This document shows positions 25,801 through 36,992 of a stretch of DNA of 64,000 nt, piece after piece (positions within the stretch are counted from its first letter, which is position 1; each line of letters opens with the position of its first letter). The DNA comes from Plasmopara viticola (Eukaryota > Oomycota > Peronosporomycetes > Peronosporales > Peronosporaceae), in contig MBPM02000001.1 in the NCBI GenBank assembly GCA_001695595.3, positions 2,170,001-2,234,000 on the forward strand. Direction: 5' to 3'. Both the position numbers and the translations under genes were made by a program. A model generated the notes under the pieces. It was not told the DNA's origin. It made no database searches and was given only the letters and a program-made list of their open reading frames with translations.

Positions 25801-28543
25801 CATGACTGCACGAAATATGCTTTCAAAGTCACGACCGACGGTCGGAGGATAAGCAAAGGGCTGATGGCCAAGATTAACGCGAATGATCTCACCGCGTTCA
25901 AGACTGATCCCAGGCATCAAACCTGACCGTGGGTCATCCATCGAGCAGTGGACTTCAGAGTAGGCTACGCCCAGGCTAACTCCATTTCGAAAAAAAATCA
26001 TTTCTTGCGAGGTTAAGTCTAACAAACAACCAATAATGTCGCCGGCTCTCCACTTTTCTCCATAGCTAGATGATCCACTATTCCAGCGTCGCTGGCGATT
26101 TCCGTCATAAGACCACGAGTGAGCGTGATCACCGACTCCCTCACCCTGGTCAGAGCTTCCCTGAAAGTAATCATCGATCCATCCCACTTGAATTAGTCCA
26201 CTTGTGACCACTTCGACCTCGTAAAACCATTTTCCATGAAACAACGACACGCCTATTGTCGTAATCGAGCCAAAGTTGCTCAGACCCTCAATTTCTCCGG
26301 ACCGGTCAATATCCACTCGACCACAGACAGAAACCACACACGACGTATCCAGCATCGTCAAGTCTCCATCATCGTTTTCACATTTTCTCTCTACTACCAG
26401 TGAGGTTGTATAAAACCCAGCAGCGACGTCTACGCATCGACGAGGATCCTTTTCTGGACGGACTTTAAGGGGGACCGGAAGTAGTGAATCGGCACTTCCA
26501 CGATTGCCAAGCTGTCCTTTATTGTTTCGTCCAAAGACAAAAACCTGACCTTGCTCAGACAATAGAACTGTGTGATAGCACCCACACGTTGCCCGCACCA
26601 TTTTCAGATTGGCCGACAATGCCACAACATTTAAAGTATTTTGATGAACTTTGTTGCCAATGCCAAGCTGTCCGTAGTCATTTCGACCAAATGAGAAGGT
26701 CCGCCCACTCGTTGTAACAACTACCGAGTGGTAGTAGCCGCATGCAACAAAACACACCAGTTCATTGGGATGACTCACGACTGTAGCCACTTTTGTTAGA
26801 CGATTGTGGCCTAGACCTAATTGTCCGTAATCGTTCTTTCCGCATGCATACAACGTTCCTGCTGCAGTGCAAATGATGGTGTGGTACAATCCGCACGCAA
26901 CCATCGAGATCTCAGTGCCCTCCAGGCTCGTCACGAGCTGGGGTGTCGATTGGTTCTGCGTATGATCAAGTCCAAGTTGTCCACAATCATTCATACCAAA
27001 CGTATAGAGCTCTCCTGAGCCTGTAATCACCGCACTGTGGTGATAGCTCACCGCAGCGTACTTGACTTTTTTGTCTTTGAGCGACTCAATTCGTTTAGGC
27101 ACATGCAACTTCGTCGTAAGGTTTTCATGGCCTAGTTGGCCTCGATCGTTGTATCCCCATGAATATGCAAGTCCCGTGTCGGTCAAGGCAATCATATGTT
27201 CGCATCCGTTGCTTGCAGCAATGAATTTCACGTACTGAGAGCGCAAACTCTGTACAGGTCGAAGCATCATGACACGCTCATCGCTGTGTCCTTGTCCGCA
27301 CTGACCACTTTTGTTCAGCCCACATGTAAGTACAACGCCATCGTTCGTAAGTACCGCCAATGTCTCATTGCCACTAACCACTTGGCGAATATCGTCCCAT
27401 CCGCAAAGTGCGACACTTGTAAGCTGGTGGCGCTCGAGATCATCGCCAGTGCCAAGTTCTCCGTACGAATTTTGTCCGCAACTATAAAGTTCACCCAAAG
27501 CTTCACATTTTCCATACATGGGCTGTTCTTTTAGTGCTGCAAGTTTCTTTAGAGATGCGTCAAGATTTACTGAGCTTGTAGGTGGCTGCTTCAGGAGCCA
27601 GCGTACAACAAAGAGCATCGTCGCAAGCGAGCCACGAGCTAGCCCTACTTCTACCAACGTCTCGATCGTGCGAGCTCCAAGAAGCGCTTTCGTTTCCATT
27701 GGTTCATCCACTACCGAGTCAGCAAGGGTTTCTAAACAATTACTTAGCATATTAAATGCCGATGCCGCAGATTGAGCGAGGTACATGCTGTCCGAGTACG
27801 CTGTCGGTTTAAGCGGTTGGAGATTTTCTTGAACCATCTGAAGAGCTTTCATATACTCTTCTGGGTTTTCTCTCCGCGTCGCTTTGAGCAACATTACCAC
27901 GAGATCCCAACCCATAGACATGGCACTCTGCGTCGGAAGTGGCAGCGGCGGAGGCGCCACTTTTCGTAGTGCTAAAGCCTGTGTCTGTGCAGCCACAAGT
28001 CGCTGCTCATACCGATTCCTCTCCTTTTTGGTAAGTTGATACAAGCTTTGCAAGTGCTTGACATAGCTAGCCACACGAATGTCAAAACCACTAGGCATGG
28101 GCTCGCCGGCGTCTCGTTTTGGGTCAAGATGTACGAAATCGTGTCCATCTTTGATAGGCAGTCCCGCCAGCTGAGAAATGTGTTGAAATAGTTCATCAAC
28201 TGAGTCTACAGGACTCATAAGCTCCTTTATTTGCTGCTCAAGGCTTCGTATCGATAGACTGCTAGCAACTTCGCTCTCTGTGTTGCAGCGAGGATTAAGC
28301 AGCAAAAATTAGAGAAAAAGAGCGATTATTGCGACCTTACTAAATACCTTTTGGAAGATAGCGAAGGGCATCGCCGAATTCAAGCAGTTTGCTGATTGCA
28401 TCGTTCGCATCTTCGGTTACGCTCGAGTCACCGGTCCGGATCACGTCACAGAGGGGCACATACGGCGCAGGGAGCGGGCGCAGCTGCGTTCGTTCACCCG
28501 ACGGCTGAGTCTCCGCGACCTGAAGCGAAATCTGCTGCCCCAT
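7815..28543 (-). CDS. Giant HERC1-like HECT E3 ubiquitin ligase, about 6,700 residues
   Basis: One gene of ten exons: 28543-28348, 28277-24238, 24154-22257, 22190-22152, 22094-21895, 21803-14599, 14542-14363 (or -14369), 14303-8287, 8220-8108 and 8041-7815. All introns are GT-AG, 56-91 nt, and every phase closes. Total is 6,704 (or 6,702) residues. Domains in order with approximate residues: RCC1 propeller 325-700, SPRY 708-880, Kelch 910-1255, helical region to 2400, SPRY 2397-2577, SPRY-like 2600-2765, possible discoidin/galactose-binding fold 2780-2960, ZZ-like Cys cluster 2969-3009, second RCC1 propeller 3077-3450, FHA 4221-4309, UBA-like 4530-4586, SPRY 5380-5605, SPRY 5780-5935, UBA 5985-6031, HECT 6304-6665. 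The C-lobe has 'FVWGRSRLP' and 'HTCFFSIDLPAYS', with catalytic Cys about 6630. The HECT end resembles HERC1. HECT ligases carry ubiquitin on this cysteine before passing it to substrate lysines. A 35-residue tail follows the usual HECT end. In-frame TAG directly precedes the ATG. Confidence is high for exons 2-10 and lower for exon 1. Confidence 0.88.
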
Positions 28544-29660
28544 CACCTACCTCTGTTCGAACCTGTGCTACCCACAAGTACTGTCTACGCTAATTTCGTG
28601 TCGAACGTACGGCTCAACTCGATTAGTGAAGAAGATCAATCGTAACGGTCAGTGGTTGCGACTCTTCATGACGCTTTGTATCTTGTGTGGGGCACGTATT
28701 GAAGCATAGGAAGATACATTTCGTTCACCAATATGGGAAGAATGACGTGAGACATCCAGCGACTTCGCCAAAATAAGTCGCACCGTCAAATCCTTTTGCG
28801 TTCTTCTGTTCTTTTGTGTGCTCATGTTGCTTCAAATCGATAGACAAACACTCTTGCACAGTAATTACTTGCTAATGTAAAGTACCTGGTGCAATAAGTT
28901 TCCCAGTACGCCTTACAACTCTTCTCGCCGAGCAGCGCCGTGTGCAAGGTAAGCGCATTGAGGTAAAAGTGGCAAATCATAATGCATGAAATAGTGGTCG
29001 GACTCGCCGCACATTGTGCTGCCGCTAACCCTCTGGCGCGGAATTCATGTGTCAATTATGGTCTTTACAAAAAAATGTACATATACAATAATATATACCG
29101 ACGGCGATACTACAAATGCACTTTTCAACAAAAGTATATAAATAATATGACGATTTGTTTTTCAACATACCTGATCTGGAGTCGTGACTCGATTGCAAGT
29201 GTAGTATTGAGTGTAAGATTGTTTTCGAATCCAAAGGTAGCCATTATTTAGCACAGCTCGTACCCGATAAGCGAAATTGTCGTCCTGTGGTGGATCACCA
29301 AATTTTCGGCAAAACGAAGGTTGCACATCGCGTTGATGATAGTCTTGTGCTGGTGAGCTGTCAAAGTGGCTCCAACGTGACCTAGGATTACCATGAAGTG
29401 ATGATTTGAGCATCAAAAGGTAGGAATCCAATATGGGAGAGTCAAGGCCTTATGCAAATTAGCACGATTCACATCTAAACCCCACCACCACTAAAATAAA
29501 TTCCTCAATTTGCCTTTGAGTGAGCACATGCCAAGAGAACATCATACTTGAGACATTGCACGAGTCCGATCTTATTTTGTCCTTCGCTTTAAGCCTCCTT
29601 GACTCTTTGTAGTCTTCTCTGGTGCGCTCGTCTTGCCGCCCCTGCAACCGCTACCTCGTA

Positions 29661-29706
29661 GCTCGCCGAGCTTTTAGTCCTCAGCTTGCCGAGCTCCTAG
29701 TCCTCA
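29661..29706. repeat. 23-bp tandem duplication
   Basis: Two adjacent 23-bp units, 29661-29683 and 29684-29706, differ at three positions. Both have the form gctYgccgagct followed by a variable pair and tagtcctca. They lie in a non-coding stretch just before a run of T. Confidence 0.7.
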
Positions 29707-30418
29707 GTGGCAAGTCATCTTTACTTTTGCTTCAACTAGAATCCCCACCGCGCCTCGATTTTTTTTTCGTTTTTTTTGTATGATACCTACTGCTCAAAGT
29801 GGGCTTGCAGCTTTTGTAGCTTTAAGTAGTGGACTGCAGCTGTGGTGGGACGTGTAACTAGGTATATTTCGCCTAGCAAAATTTCTAGTAAAGTTTTTTC
29901 AGCGCTGTGGAGATACAAATTTCCCAGAACTAAGCCTGTATCTCTTACTGCAGCCAGTTATTTGTAGGAGTTCTTTAGTTGCGAGTTGTTCGTAACCAAA
30001 GTGATGTCACGCATTTCATCCTGCCACTCTAGTCTCCCCTGTCAGCCATAAAGAAGTAGATTGTTTGTTGCTCAATGCACTAGAGCTGATGCCAACACCG
30101 GCTAGTTTAGCAAAGCTGCATCGCGTGTGAATTCGTTGTCCACATGCCTTTAAGCGTAAAAAATCTCGTTGCAATGCTTAATGAACTTGCAAAAGACAAT
30201 CAGTTCCACTGAAAGACGCTTGTCAGGCTCTTCGTAGCCAAGACGCTGGGCCCATCCCGAATGCGGAATACATTTATGTTCTCCACTTTTGACACTGCGT
30301 CTTCGCTAAACCAATTTTAGCTGGAACCCAAATTGAAATCGCATTTTTTTGAAAGACGGCTCACCCTATTTGTTGTTCTGGTCCATCTACTTGATAAAGT
30401 AACAAACACCGTTCTTTT

Positions 30419-30904
30419 TTGGTTGGATTATGGATTATGGTGCGCCATCTAAGCGCTTCCTTCTTACATTTGTGCGAAACGGTCGTTAATTGCGTAAATG
30501 TGCAACATAAGTTGGACAAAATTAAGCACCCGATGTTTGTGTCCCATCCTCGAATTTCTCCCGATGGGACATTATATTTTTGCAAGCATGACGGCATGGT
30601 GAAATTCCGAGTTTATTTCGTCAACCATGAAATTGCACAGTATAACTAGGTAGCACCACCGTCACTTCGTATTCTAGAAGAAGAGGTGGCTACGCAAAAG
30701 GCTGCTGATTTAGCTACCAAGGAGGTCTCCTGCAAATCGTCCCCATCCAAAAATATTGTCCCAGTTGTCTTTTCTGAAACTGCTTCATCCTTCCACGAAT
30801 CTATTGACGCTCACGAGTTGATAAGTGTAAATGTTCCTTTGCCTAATATAGACCCAAGAATGGGTAAATTAGCTAGAAGCACATTACGGTCGGTCGGGTG
30901 CTGA
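30419..30904 (+). pseudogene. Coding-like relic with one in-frame stop
   Basis: A single reading frame runs for about 160 codons with only one stop, a TAG at 30647-30649. The residues before it ('SHPRISPDGTLYFCKHDG') and after it ('LRILEEEVATQKAADLATKE') look like ordinary protein rather than random translation. I do not recognise the family. It may be a dead gene or the remains of a transposon protein; an intron covering the stop is possible but no convincing splice pair was found. Confidence 0.25.
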
Positions 30905-33900
30905 AGTGGTTTAAAATACAGCGCATAAGTATGATAATAACACATTAATAGGCACGGCAAGTGCTTGTGACCTAATTACTAAAACAAAGTGTCCACTTTG
31001 GAATGGAATTCCACGATAGGAGGTTGCCTAATGGCAGTAAGATGCTGAAAATTGCCGCAAGGAAGCCGAAGAAGTTTGCCGTGACAGCACTTCCGTCGCA
31101 ACTCGTACATTGCCATAGTCACATCAGTTGCTTTTATTTGCGATGTGGGAAGAATAGCTCAATGCGAACATTTTGGGGACGTCAAATCTCTTTCACTTAT
31201 CATGGCGAACCACCCTCCGCTTAGATGAATAGTTGAGACTAAAAGAAAGCCATGTCTTAACCTTCCAGCCAGGGCATTTTCTAAAATAATTGCTACTCTG
31301 GCAAAATACCCAACACTTGTCTACTTGTCGCCAATACTCAATCTCATGCTCAAATGCAATGCATCAAGGTACTTCAGACAACGGGCAAAACAATGACGAT
31401 GTTTTGCCATGCACCGTAAGAATGCCCAGTTTGTTGACGAATAGAAGTCCAGATTCTCTCGTCAATCTGTCGTACCGCTTCTTTCGGAAACCACATTTTG
31501 GTTGTTGAGCTCTAGCTCTTTTGCGGGGAATCTTTGCGGTATGAAACAGTGTCCAAGCACTCTAGAGCTTTGGTCAAAGCCGTGCCTATTTAAAATATGA
31601 TACGAACGTATCCCCCATTTACCGCCTTTACGTCTAGCTATAAGGCGTAGGTCTTTATGGTGGCTTTACTTGGCATAAATAGGCTGCGCTTTCAATTACA
31701 TCGCAATCTTCTCTCGACTTGCCAACTCATCGCTCTACAAGAAACTAAACTCTCTAGTCAGTAGTTGATTGATAACAACAAATATGTTTAATATGTTTCA
31801 GGTGCACATGCCCGTTCGTTCTCGTTTCAGTCACCTTCTACTGGGTATTGTGCCCCTGTTGGTGTAGCTTTTTACTCATTTTTGAGCACGGTATTTAAGA
31901 CGAACCGACCCTCGTTAATGACCGATTTTCATTAAAGAAACCGATATTTGGTCGTGTTTTTCAACTTATGTAAAATTCGTAATCATTTTCAAGAATTTAA
32001 GGTTTGATTTGATCAAGAGATTGACATGCATTCCTCTTGGCTCTTTCTTCTAGACATTTTCACGACTCTGCTGTACACCTGGTCTAGAGTAACATGAGTA
32101 TGCATCCCAATCCAAGCCAATTTGAGCCTGGTGCTTTTTTTCATGTTTGCGGCCGCGCTGAGCTATTCAATTGGATGACAGATTGATTTTGAAAACTCAA
32201 ACATCCGAAATTGTGCGGATTTACAAGCCCACAATCTAAAATTCAGATTATTTGTTGTCTCGCTAGTGATGACTTATACGACAAAGTTTTTCGCTCGACT
32301 AGTCATTATACAGAAAACAATACAAACACCAAATTCTCTTTATTTAATTTTAAGCTTCTTCCGCTGAATTGGTTTTCTCTGACTCGTTCTCTTGCAAGTG
32401 TTCACCCTGGCTGCTTCAATTTAACTCCATTTATGATTAATAACTAACTTAACTTTGAGCATCTTGCAGCTTCTTCGACCCGACCCGAAATCTAAATTAC
32501 TTCTTGCACGCACAAACGAAGGAGCCGTAATTATCTCTATCAGAAATATAGATGGCACAAAATTGGCAACTGCTGCTCAACAAAGAAACCTCCTTTTGGC
32601 TACTCTTGACGGTGAAAATTTTACTTTATTGAGCCCCACGTGACATATGCCATGTACTACGCTACTTTTAGGATCTTCATAACTATTGCCGGTGGACCAT
32701 CTCTCTCGTGATCCGATCGGAGTTATGTGCTTCGACTTTGTCAAATCCGTTTAGATCATAAAAAAAATCACGGATTTTTCAGCTAAGAACCGGCGCTTGT
32801 CAAAGATATTCACTATCTCTTGCTTTATTCGAGTTCTTTATTGAGCATACGCTTTGCTACCTACCACAACAGTTGATGACTTCTCCATTATACTCCGTAG
32901 CTTATTGAACGCATTTAGAGCTTGCTATTAATGTTACGGGATTAATCAATTACCTTTTACGCGTTATCCAGATTTTACTTCACGTATCAATCGCTTGTGC
33001 TGCCACTGGTATGCGGTTAAATACGAATTGGGCGGTATGTATTCCTTTTCGTCCTCGGACTATCGACGATATTGGATATTATTCATACAATCGACGTCCA
33101 GTCGCGCCTTACAAAAGCACGAGCATACTTCTCTTTTACCATTGCGATTAAGCCTGCCGCCACACCTAGCCTCCCTGCTCAATTAAATAAATACTTTGCT
33201 TTCTTGGCGATGACGAGCTCGCACTTTTTTTGATTGAGTGCTATCTTTGAAATTATGATTTTGTCAACACTTTGGCATTTTGGGTACAGTTTCCGTTCAA
33301 AACAAAATTTGCCGCGGCTTACTAAGCTTTTGCGCAACTTTGTTCTCATGGACAACTGCTTTTTAATGTATACAACTAAAAGGGCTCGATCTACTTTGGT
33401 CTCGTCATCTACTGATTTACATAAAGACAGTATAATTTGTCAGCCATTTAATTGTCGCTATCTTAACTTGGTGGCTGGTTTATCCCGGCTCAAACAGCTG
33501 ATGATTGCGCTATTAGCGGTCGAGATTTAGTTTTGGACTTTATCTACATACCACTATATCATATAGACACAGGCTTCTCACCAACATAATTTTTCTTCTT
33601 ACTGTAGCTACGCTATCGCAGCTTGGAGTATTGAGGTCAAGTCTCACATAGTCAATTTATAATTATGTCTTTCTTCGCTTTTCGAAGGCGAACCGTCCTC
33701 AGACGAAGCTTCATCGTAAAAGTATTTGCTTCTTAAGCCATTAAAGTATTTTAAAATGTCGACATTTTGCAGTATATACGGAACTCTCTCGGACCAAGAC
33801 ACTTTACGAAACGCTTCAATCAGCTCTTTCATTTAGACAGATCGTTTTCTTAAAGTAGTAGCTTGAAAGTCGCCTCGCGCATTGCCGTTTCCCAAGACTA

Positions 33901-34205
33901 CCAAGAATTTTCAATATATCTACTACCACCTGAGGGCATGATCAGTGCGGTCCATATTTGGACTTCTGATGTTCAAGATATCATATACGCTTCCAATAAC
34001 TCGATCAAAGACTCTTTATTGACCAAGGTGTACCGCCGCTTCAACTGAATCTACTTTCAGCTCCTTTCTTTAATCTTTAACCAAACCACTGATCTTTTGA
34101 GCGTCACCTTCAGCGCGATCTTATTCCCTTTTTTTCAACTTCATTTTTCAACTCTAGCTTGATGAAAGTGGTTTTCGGTACAAGTACCGCAGTCTTACCG
34201 ATATT

Positions 34206-34780
34206 GTGCAAATTTGGATCCTGCCACATGACTGGGCACCTATGGCAACTCTCATTTGCCCATTTTCACGAATTTTCAGCCTTACAATCCATTGGTCACA
34301 CACCTTTTTTTCAAAAGTTGGGGTATCTAGGCTACTTTCGGTGCACTTACGCCGATTCGTGTGTTGGACATTGTTCGCTGCATCAATTTGCGCACACTTA
34401 ACCACAACAAAGCAATATATGACACACCGCTTCTTCACGATGAGAGAACATTTCATCAGTGTTTGAAGATGATTCGTCTTCGCTATGTAAGACGTATCAA
34501 GTTATGACCCACCCGCACGCAAATGACCATACTTAACACATGTCTTAACTTATTGCATCTAGTGATGAACAATACCGAAGCTTGGGTCAAGAGCTATTTT
34601 CACATTTCGACAAACGATATCTCGTTTTTCGCATTTTCGACTTGTCCCGCTTTACACTTGCGCCTCACCGCTTTTCATACATCAATCGTATATTGCCATT
34701 TGCGCTTCAACATGACTCTTCTGGGAAATATAAAGTCACTAGTGTCAACTTTCTATTAGTAACTTTCTCAGCTCTGTGAT
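34206..34780 (+). pseudogene. Unassigned coding-like fragments, probably a dead element
   Basis: Successive plus-strand segments in different frames look protein-like: 'DWAPMATLICPFSRIFS' near 34230, 'THRFFTMREHFISVFED' near 34420 and 'LFSHFDKRYLVFRIFDLSRF' near 34590. Stops and shifts separate them. No catalytic motif is visible. This is the pattern left by a decayed coding sequence, possibly transposon-derived. No family can be named. Confidence 0.2.
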
Positions 34781-35207
34781 TCTGAACTTATTTCGTGCGA
34801 CTTTTAAAAAACGTTTTTTCATGGCTGAAACAATATGTCTTTGCACTAAGACGTGGAAATTAAGTAAACTTTTAACTTATATTGTTGTGCTCTTAAAGTA
34901 AATTCTACTCCGAAAAAAAAGCTGTTTCCTAGAGAAAGATTGAGTTTAGGTCTTTGACCTTGTTCTCTTCGCATAATGCAGATGTCTATCACGCAGATCA
35001 GTATAAGCCAAATACTCTGCACTTAAAAATTGCGAAATTACTTTACGTAGAACAAATATATATGAATATCAGATGGCTTCTTTGTACTGTATCGGTTACA
35101 AACTAAAACTAGGTTTTTGCATTACGGGCAGCTGTTTAGTGCAACTCTAACTGTATGTACGTCCATCCTGCCGCATCTCTGGCATATTCTCAAGCACGTT
35201 GTTCAAG

Positions 35208-36398
35208 ATGCCGTCAAGTGTACGCCCCCCGCATCGTCATAGCGCAGCCAATACGACTGTAGTGTGTAGCAAGCCCCCTCCACTGAAGCTTCCGAATGAG
35301 CCTGAGCAAGAGCAAGATCTCGAGATACCCGGCACGCCGCCTATGGACGCCCGGACTCGCCGTGTCTGGAGTGACGGCGCTCTGCCTGCAAATCAAAAGC
35401 AATTAGAGGCGTGTCGTCTAGTGGAAGAGGAGAAGTTGCAGTCGACAGAGCAACGAGCGATACGTAACGCTGCCGCTTTGATGGTCCAGCGCCTGATTCG
35501 GTGCTTTTGGGTGCGTCAGTGCATCGCAAAGCGGCTTAGCGCCGTTGGTCGTCCCGTGGAGCTACAAGTCAAAGAGATGCGCGGTTTACTGATGCTTTGC
35601 GACTTTCGCAACGTCACATCGCTGTTTTATAATGTGCGCGTGCTAAAGAAACCGTTTGGACCCTTTATGTTTCACTTTTCCTCGAGCAAGACGACAAATG
35701 TAAATTTGCCTTCGTGGACGGACAAGTTTATGGTGCCAATGTTGTCTAGCAAATGTGAAATTGTCATTACACTTATTGGCGTCACAAATACTGGCAGAAT
35801 GCGATTCTTAGGACAAGCTGTTGTAGCCATGGAGGTCGGATGGGAGCGCAACCGAACATTTACTGCCCCGTTGTCAAAGTGGAAATTCCCAGTGGATGAA
35901 TCGATTGTGGGACTGCATCGCTTTGTGCAGGGTACTGTGGAGCTCAAGATAACGCCAATTTTGTCTCGAATGCCATGCAAATCTGGCCAGTTTCTCATGG
36001 CGCCGCCCATTTCAACAAAAACAAGACGATCGCTCTCATTTTGGTCCACACAAAAGTTTAGCAAAGGATCGGTAGCTTCTCCGGCGCCGCGTACTCCAAC
36101 AAAACCGGCGAGTGCCTCACCTTCCCGAAAGAAGATGGTGACTCGTTGGGGTATGCTGTCGGATACGACATTCTACTTGTATGACAACACGACGGCCAAG
36201 CTGCTTACAAGTCTGGATTTGGCAACTTTGCAATTCATCAAGTCCGACGTGCAACCTCAGAACGACCCAAGTCAACTTTTTCCCCTAAAGTTGTATGTCA
36301 AGGGCACAATGTACGTGTTGTATGTGTCGAGTTACGCGCTACAGCAGTCGTGGGCTTACAGAATCAACTTGCATCGCCGAGAATTGCTGAAATTGTAA
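35208..36398 (+). CDS. IQ motif, C2-like and PH domain protein
   Basis: Single exon, 396 residues from the ATG at 35208. Residues 1-65 are Pro-rich and probably disordered. Residues about 80-107 form an IQ-like helix ('ALMVQRLIRCFWVRQCIAKR'), which in this family type binds calmodulin or similar light chains. Residues about 115-255 look like a C2-type beta sandwich: 'MRGLLMLCDFRNVTSLFYN', then 'PSWTDKFMVPM', then 'EIVITLIG'. A Ser/Thr/Pro/Lys linker follows ('SPAPRTPTKPASASPSRKK'). The C-terminal ~90 residues resemble a PH domain: 'TRWGMLSDTTFYLYDN' begins the first strands, and the terminal helix carries the typical tryptophan in 'QQSWAYRINLHRRE'. A lipid- or cytoskeleton-linked scaffold is likely; no catalytic domain is seen. 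The exact family is not known to me. Confidence 0.75.
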   Translation: MPSSVRPPHRHSAANTTVVCSKPPPLKLPNEPEQEQDLEIPGTPPMDARTRRVWSDGALPANQKQLEACRLVEEEKLQSTEQRAIRNAAALMVQRLIRCFWVRQCIAKRLSAVGRPVELQVKEMRGLLMLCDFRNVTSLFYNVRVLKKPFGPFMFHFSSSKTTNVNLPSWTDKFMVPMLSSKCEIVITLIGVTNTGRMRFLGQAVVAMEVGWERNRTFTAPLSKWKFPVDESIVGLHRFVQGTVELKITPILSRMPCKSGQFLMAPPISTKTRRSLSFWSTQKFSKGSVASPAPRTPTKPASASPSRKKMVTRWGMLSDTTFYLYDNTTAKLLTSLDLATLQFIKSDVQPQNDPSQLFPLKLYVKGTMYVLYVSSYALQQSWAYRINLHRRELLKL

Positions 36399-36992
36399 AT
36401 GACAAAGACGTATAGATTATTGGATTGTGATTAATACTTTTTTAACGTTTTGTATATTGTCTGTGCTACGCAAATGGAGTATAACTTTATGGGATTTAAA
36501 AAGGAAACCAAGTGCACGCCATGTTATTGACCTTTTCACCGATAAGATATACTTGCATATTTCTGCTCAATACAAGTGGGAAGGCACAAGTTTCTTCGAA
36601 AGATAAGAGTGATTTAGTCGCTAAGATGTTGGTAGGTGGACAGCCAAGTGGAGCTGGAACAGCGCTATAGAAAGCGCAGACCATGCAGGCGCCATGTGGT
36701 ATTAATAAGCGGATTCAAAGTAAGCTACCCTGAGTGTACTAGTCATTTATCGTACAGAAGAAAAAAGTGAAGGCAGCAAATGTACTATTACTAGCATAAC
36801 TTCAGCGGAAATTTTTGTCTACGTCTAACTTTGCGATGGCTGTAGGTTGCAAATTGGTCCACTTTCAAGCGTAAATTTATGGGAAAGTGCAAGGCATTGC
36901 AAAAAGTTGCCCAAAAAATGCGTAATTTGCACCGAGAATATAAGGCAGCCCCCATCATAAGAATATTTCCTAACACGTATCGACGTGGTCTT
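36399..36992. other. Convergent spacer between PH-domain and SPX genes
   Basis: About 590 bp, AT-rich, holding the two 3' ends. A minus-strand frame continues at 36791-37090 beyond the SPX stop in another phase, but it shows no SPX-linked domain (EXS, VTC or MFS). I treat it as chance. Confidence 0.4.

Larger units (their letters stand above)
28544..35207. other. 6.6-kb gene-poor stretch
   Basis: The first few hundred bases must hold the promoter and leader of the giant ligase; I could not pick out a clear initiator. The rest is AT-rich with many stops. Coding-like scraps that I cannot assign occur on the minus strand at 29162-29650 and on the plus strand at 30419-30904, 32455-32643 and 34206-34780. 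A 23-bp tandem duplication lies at 29661-29706. No intact gene, tRNA or rRNA was seen. The most likely content is old transposon sequence. Confidence 0.5.

Noticed and set aside
28400..35200. RXLR or Crinkler effector genes, which are common in oomycete gene-poor regions
   Set aside because: I looked for a signal peptide followed by RxLR-EER or LFLAK-type motifs in the visible frames of the gene-poor stretches and found none convincing.
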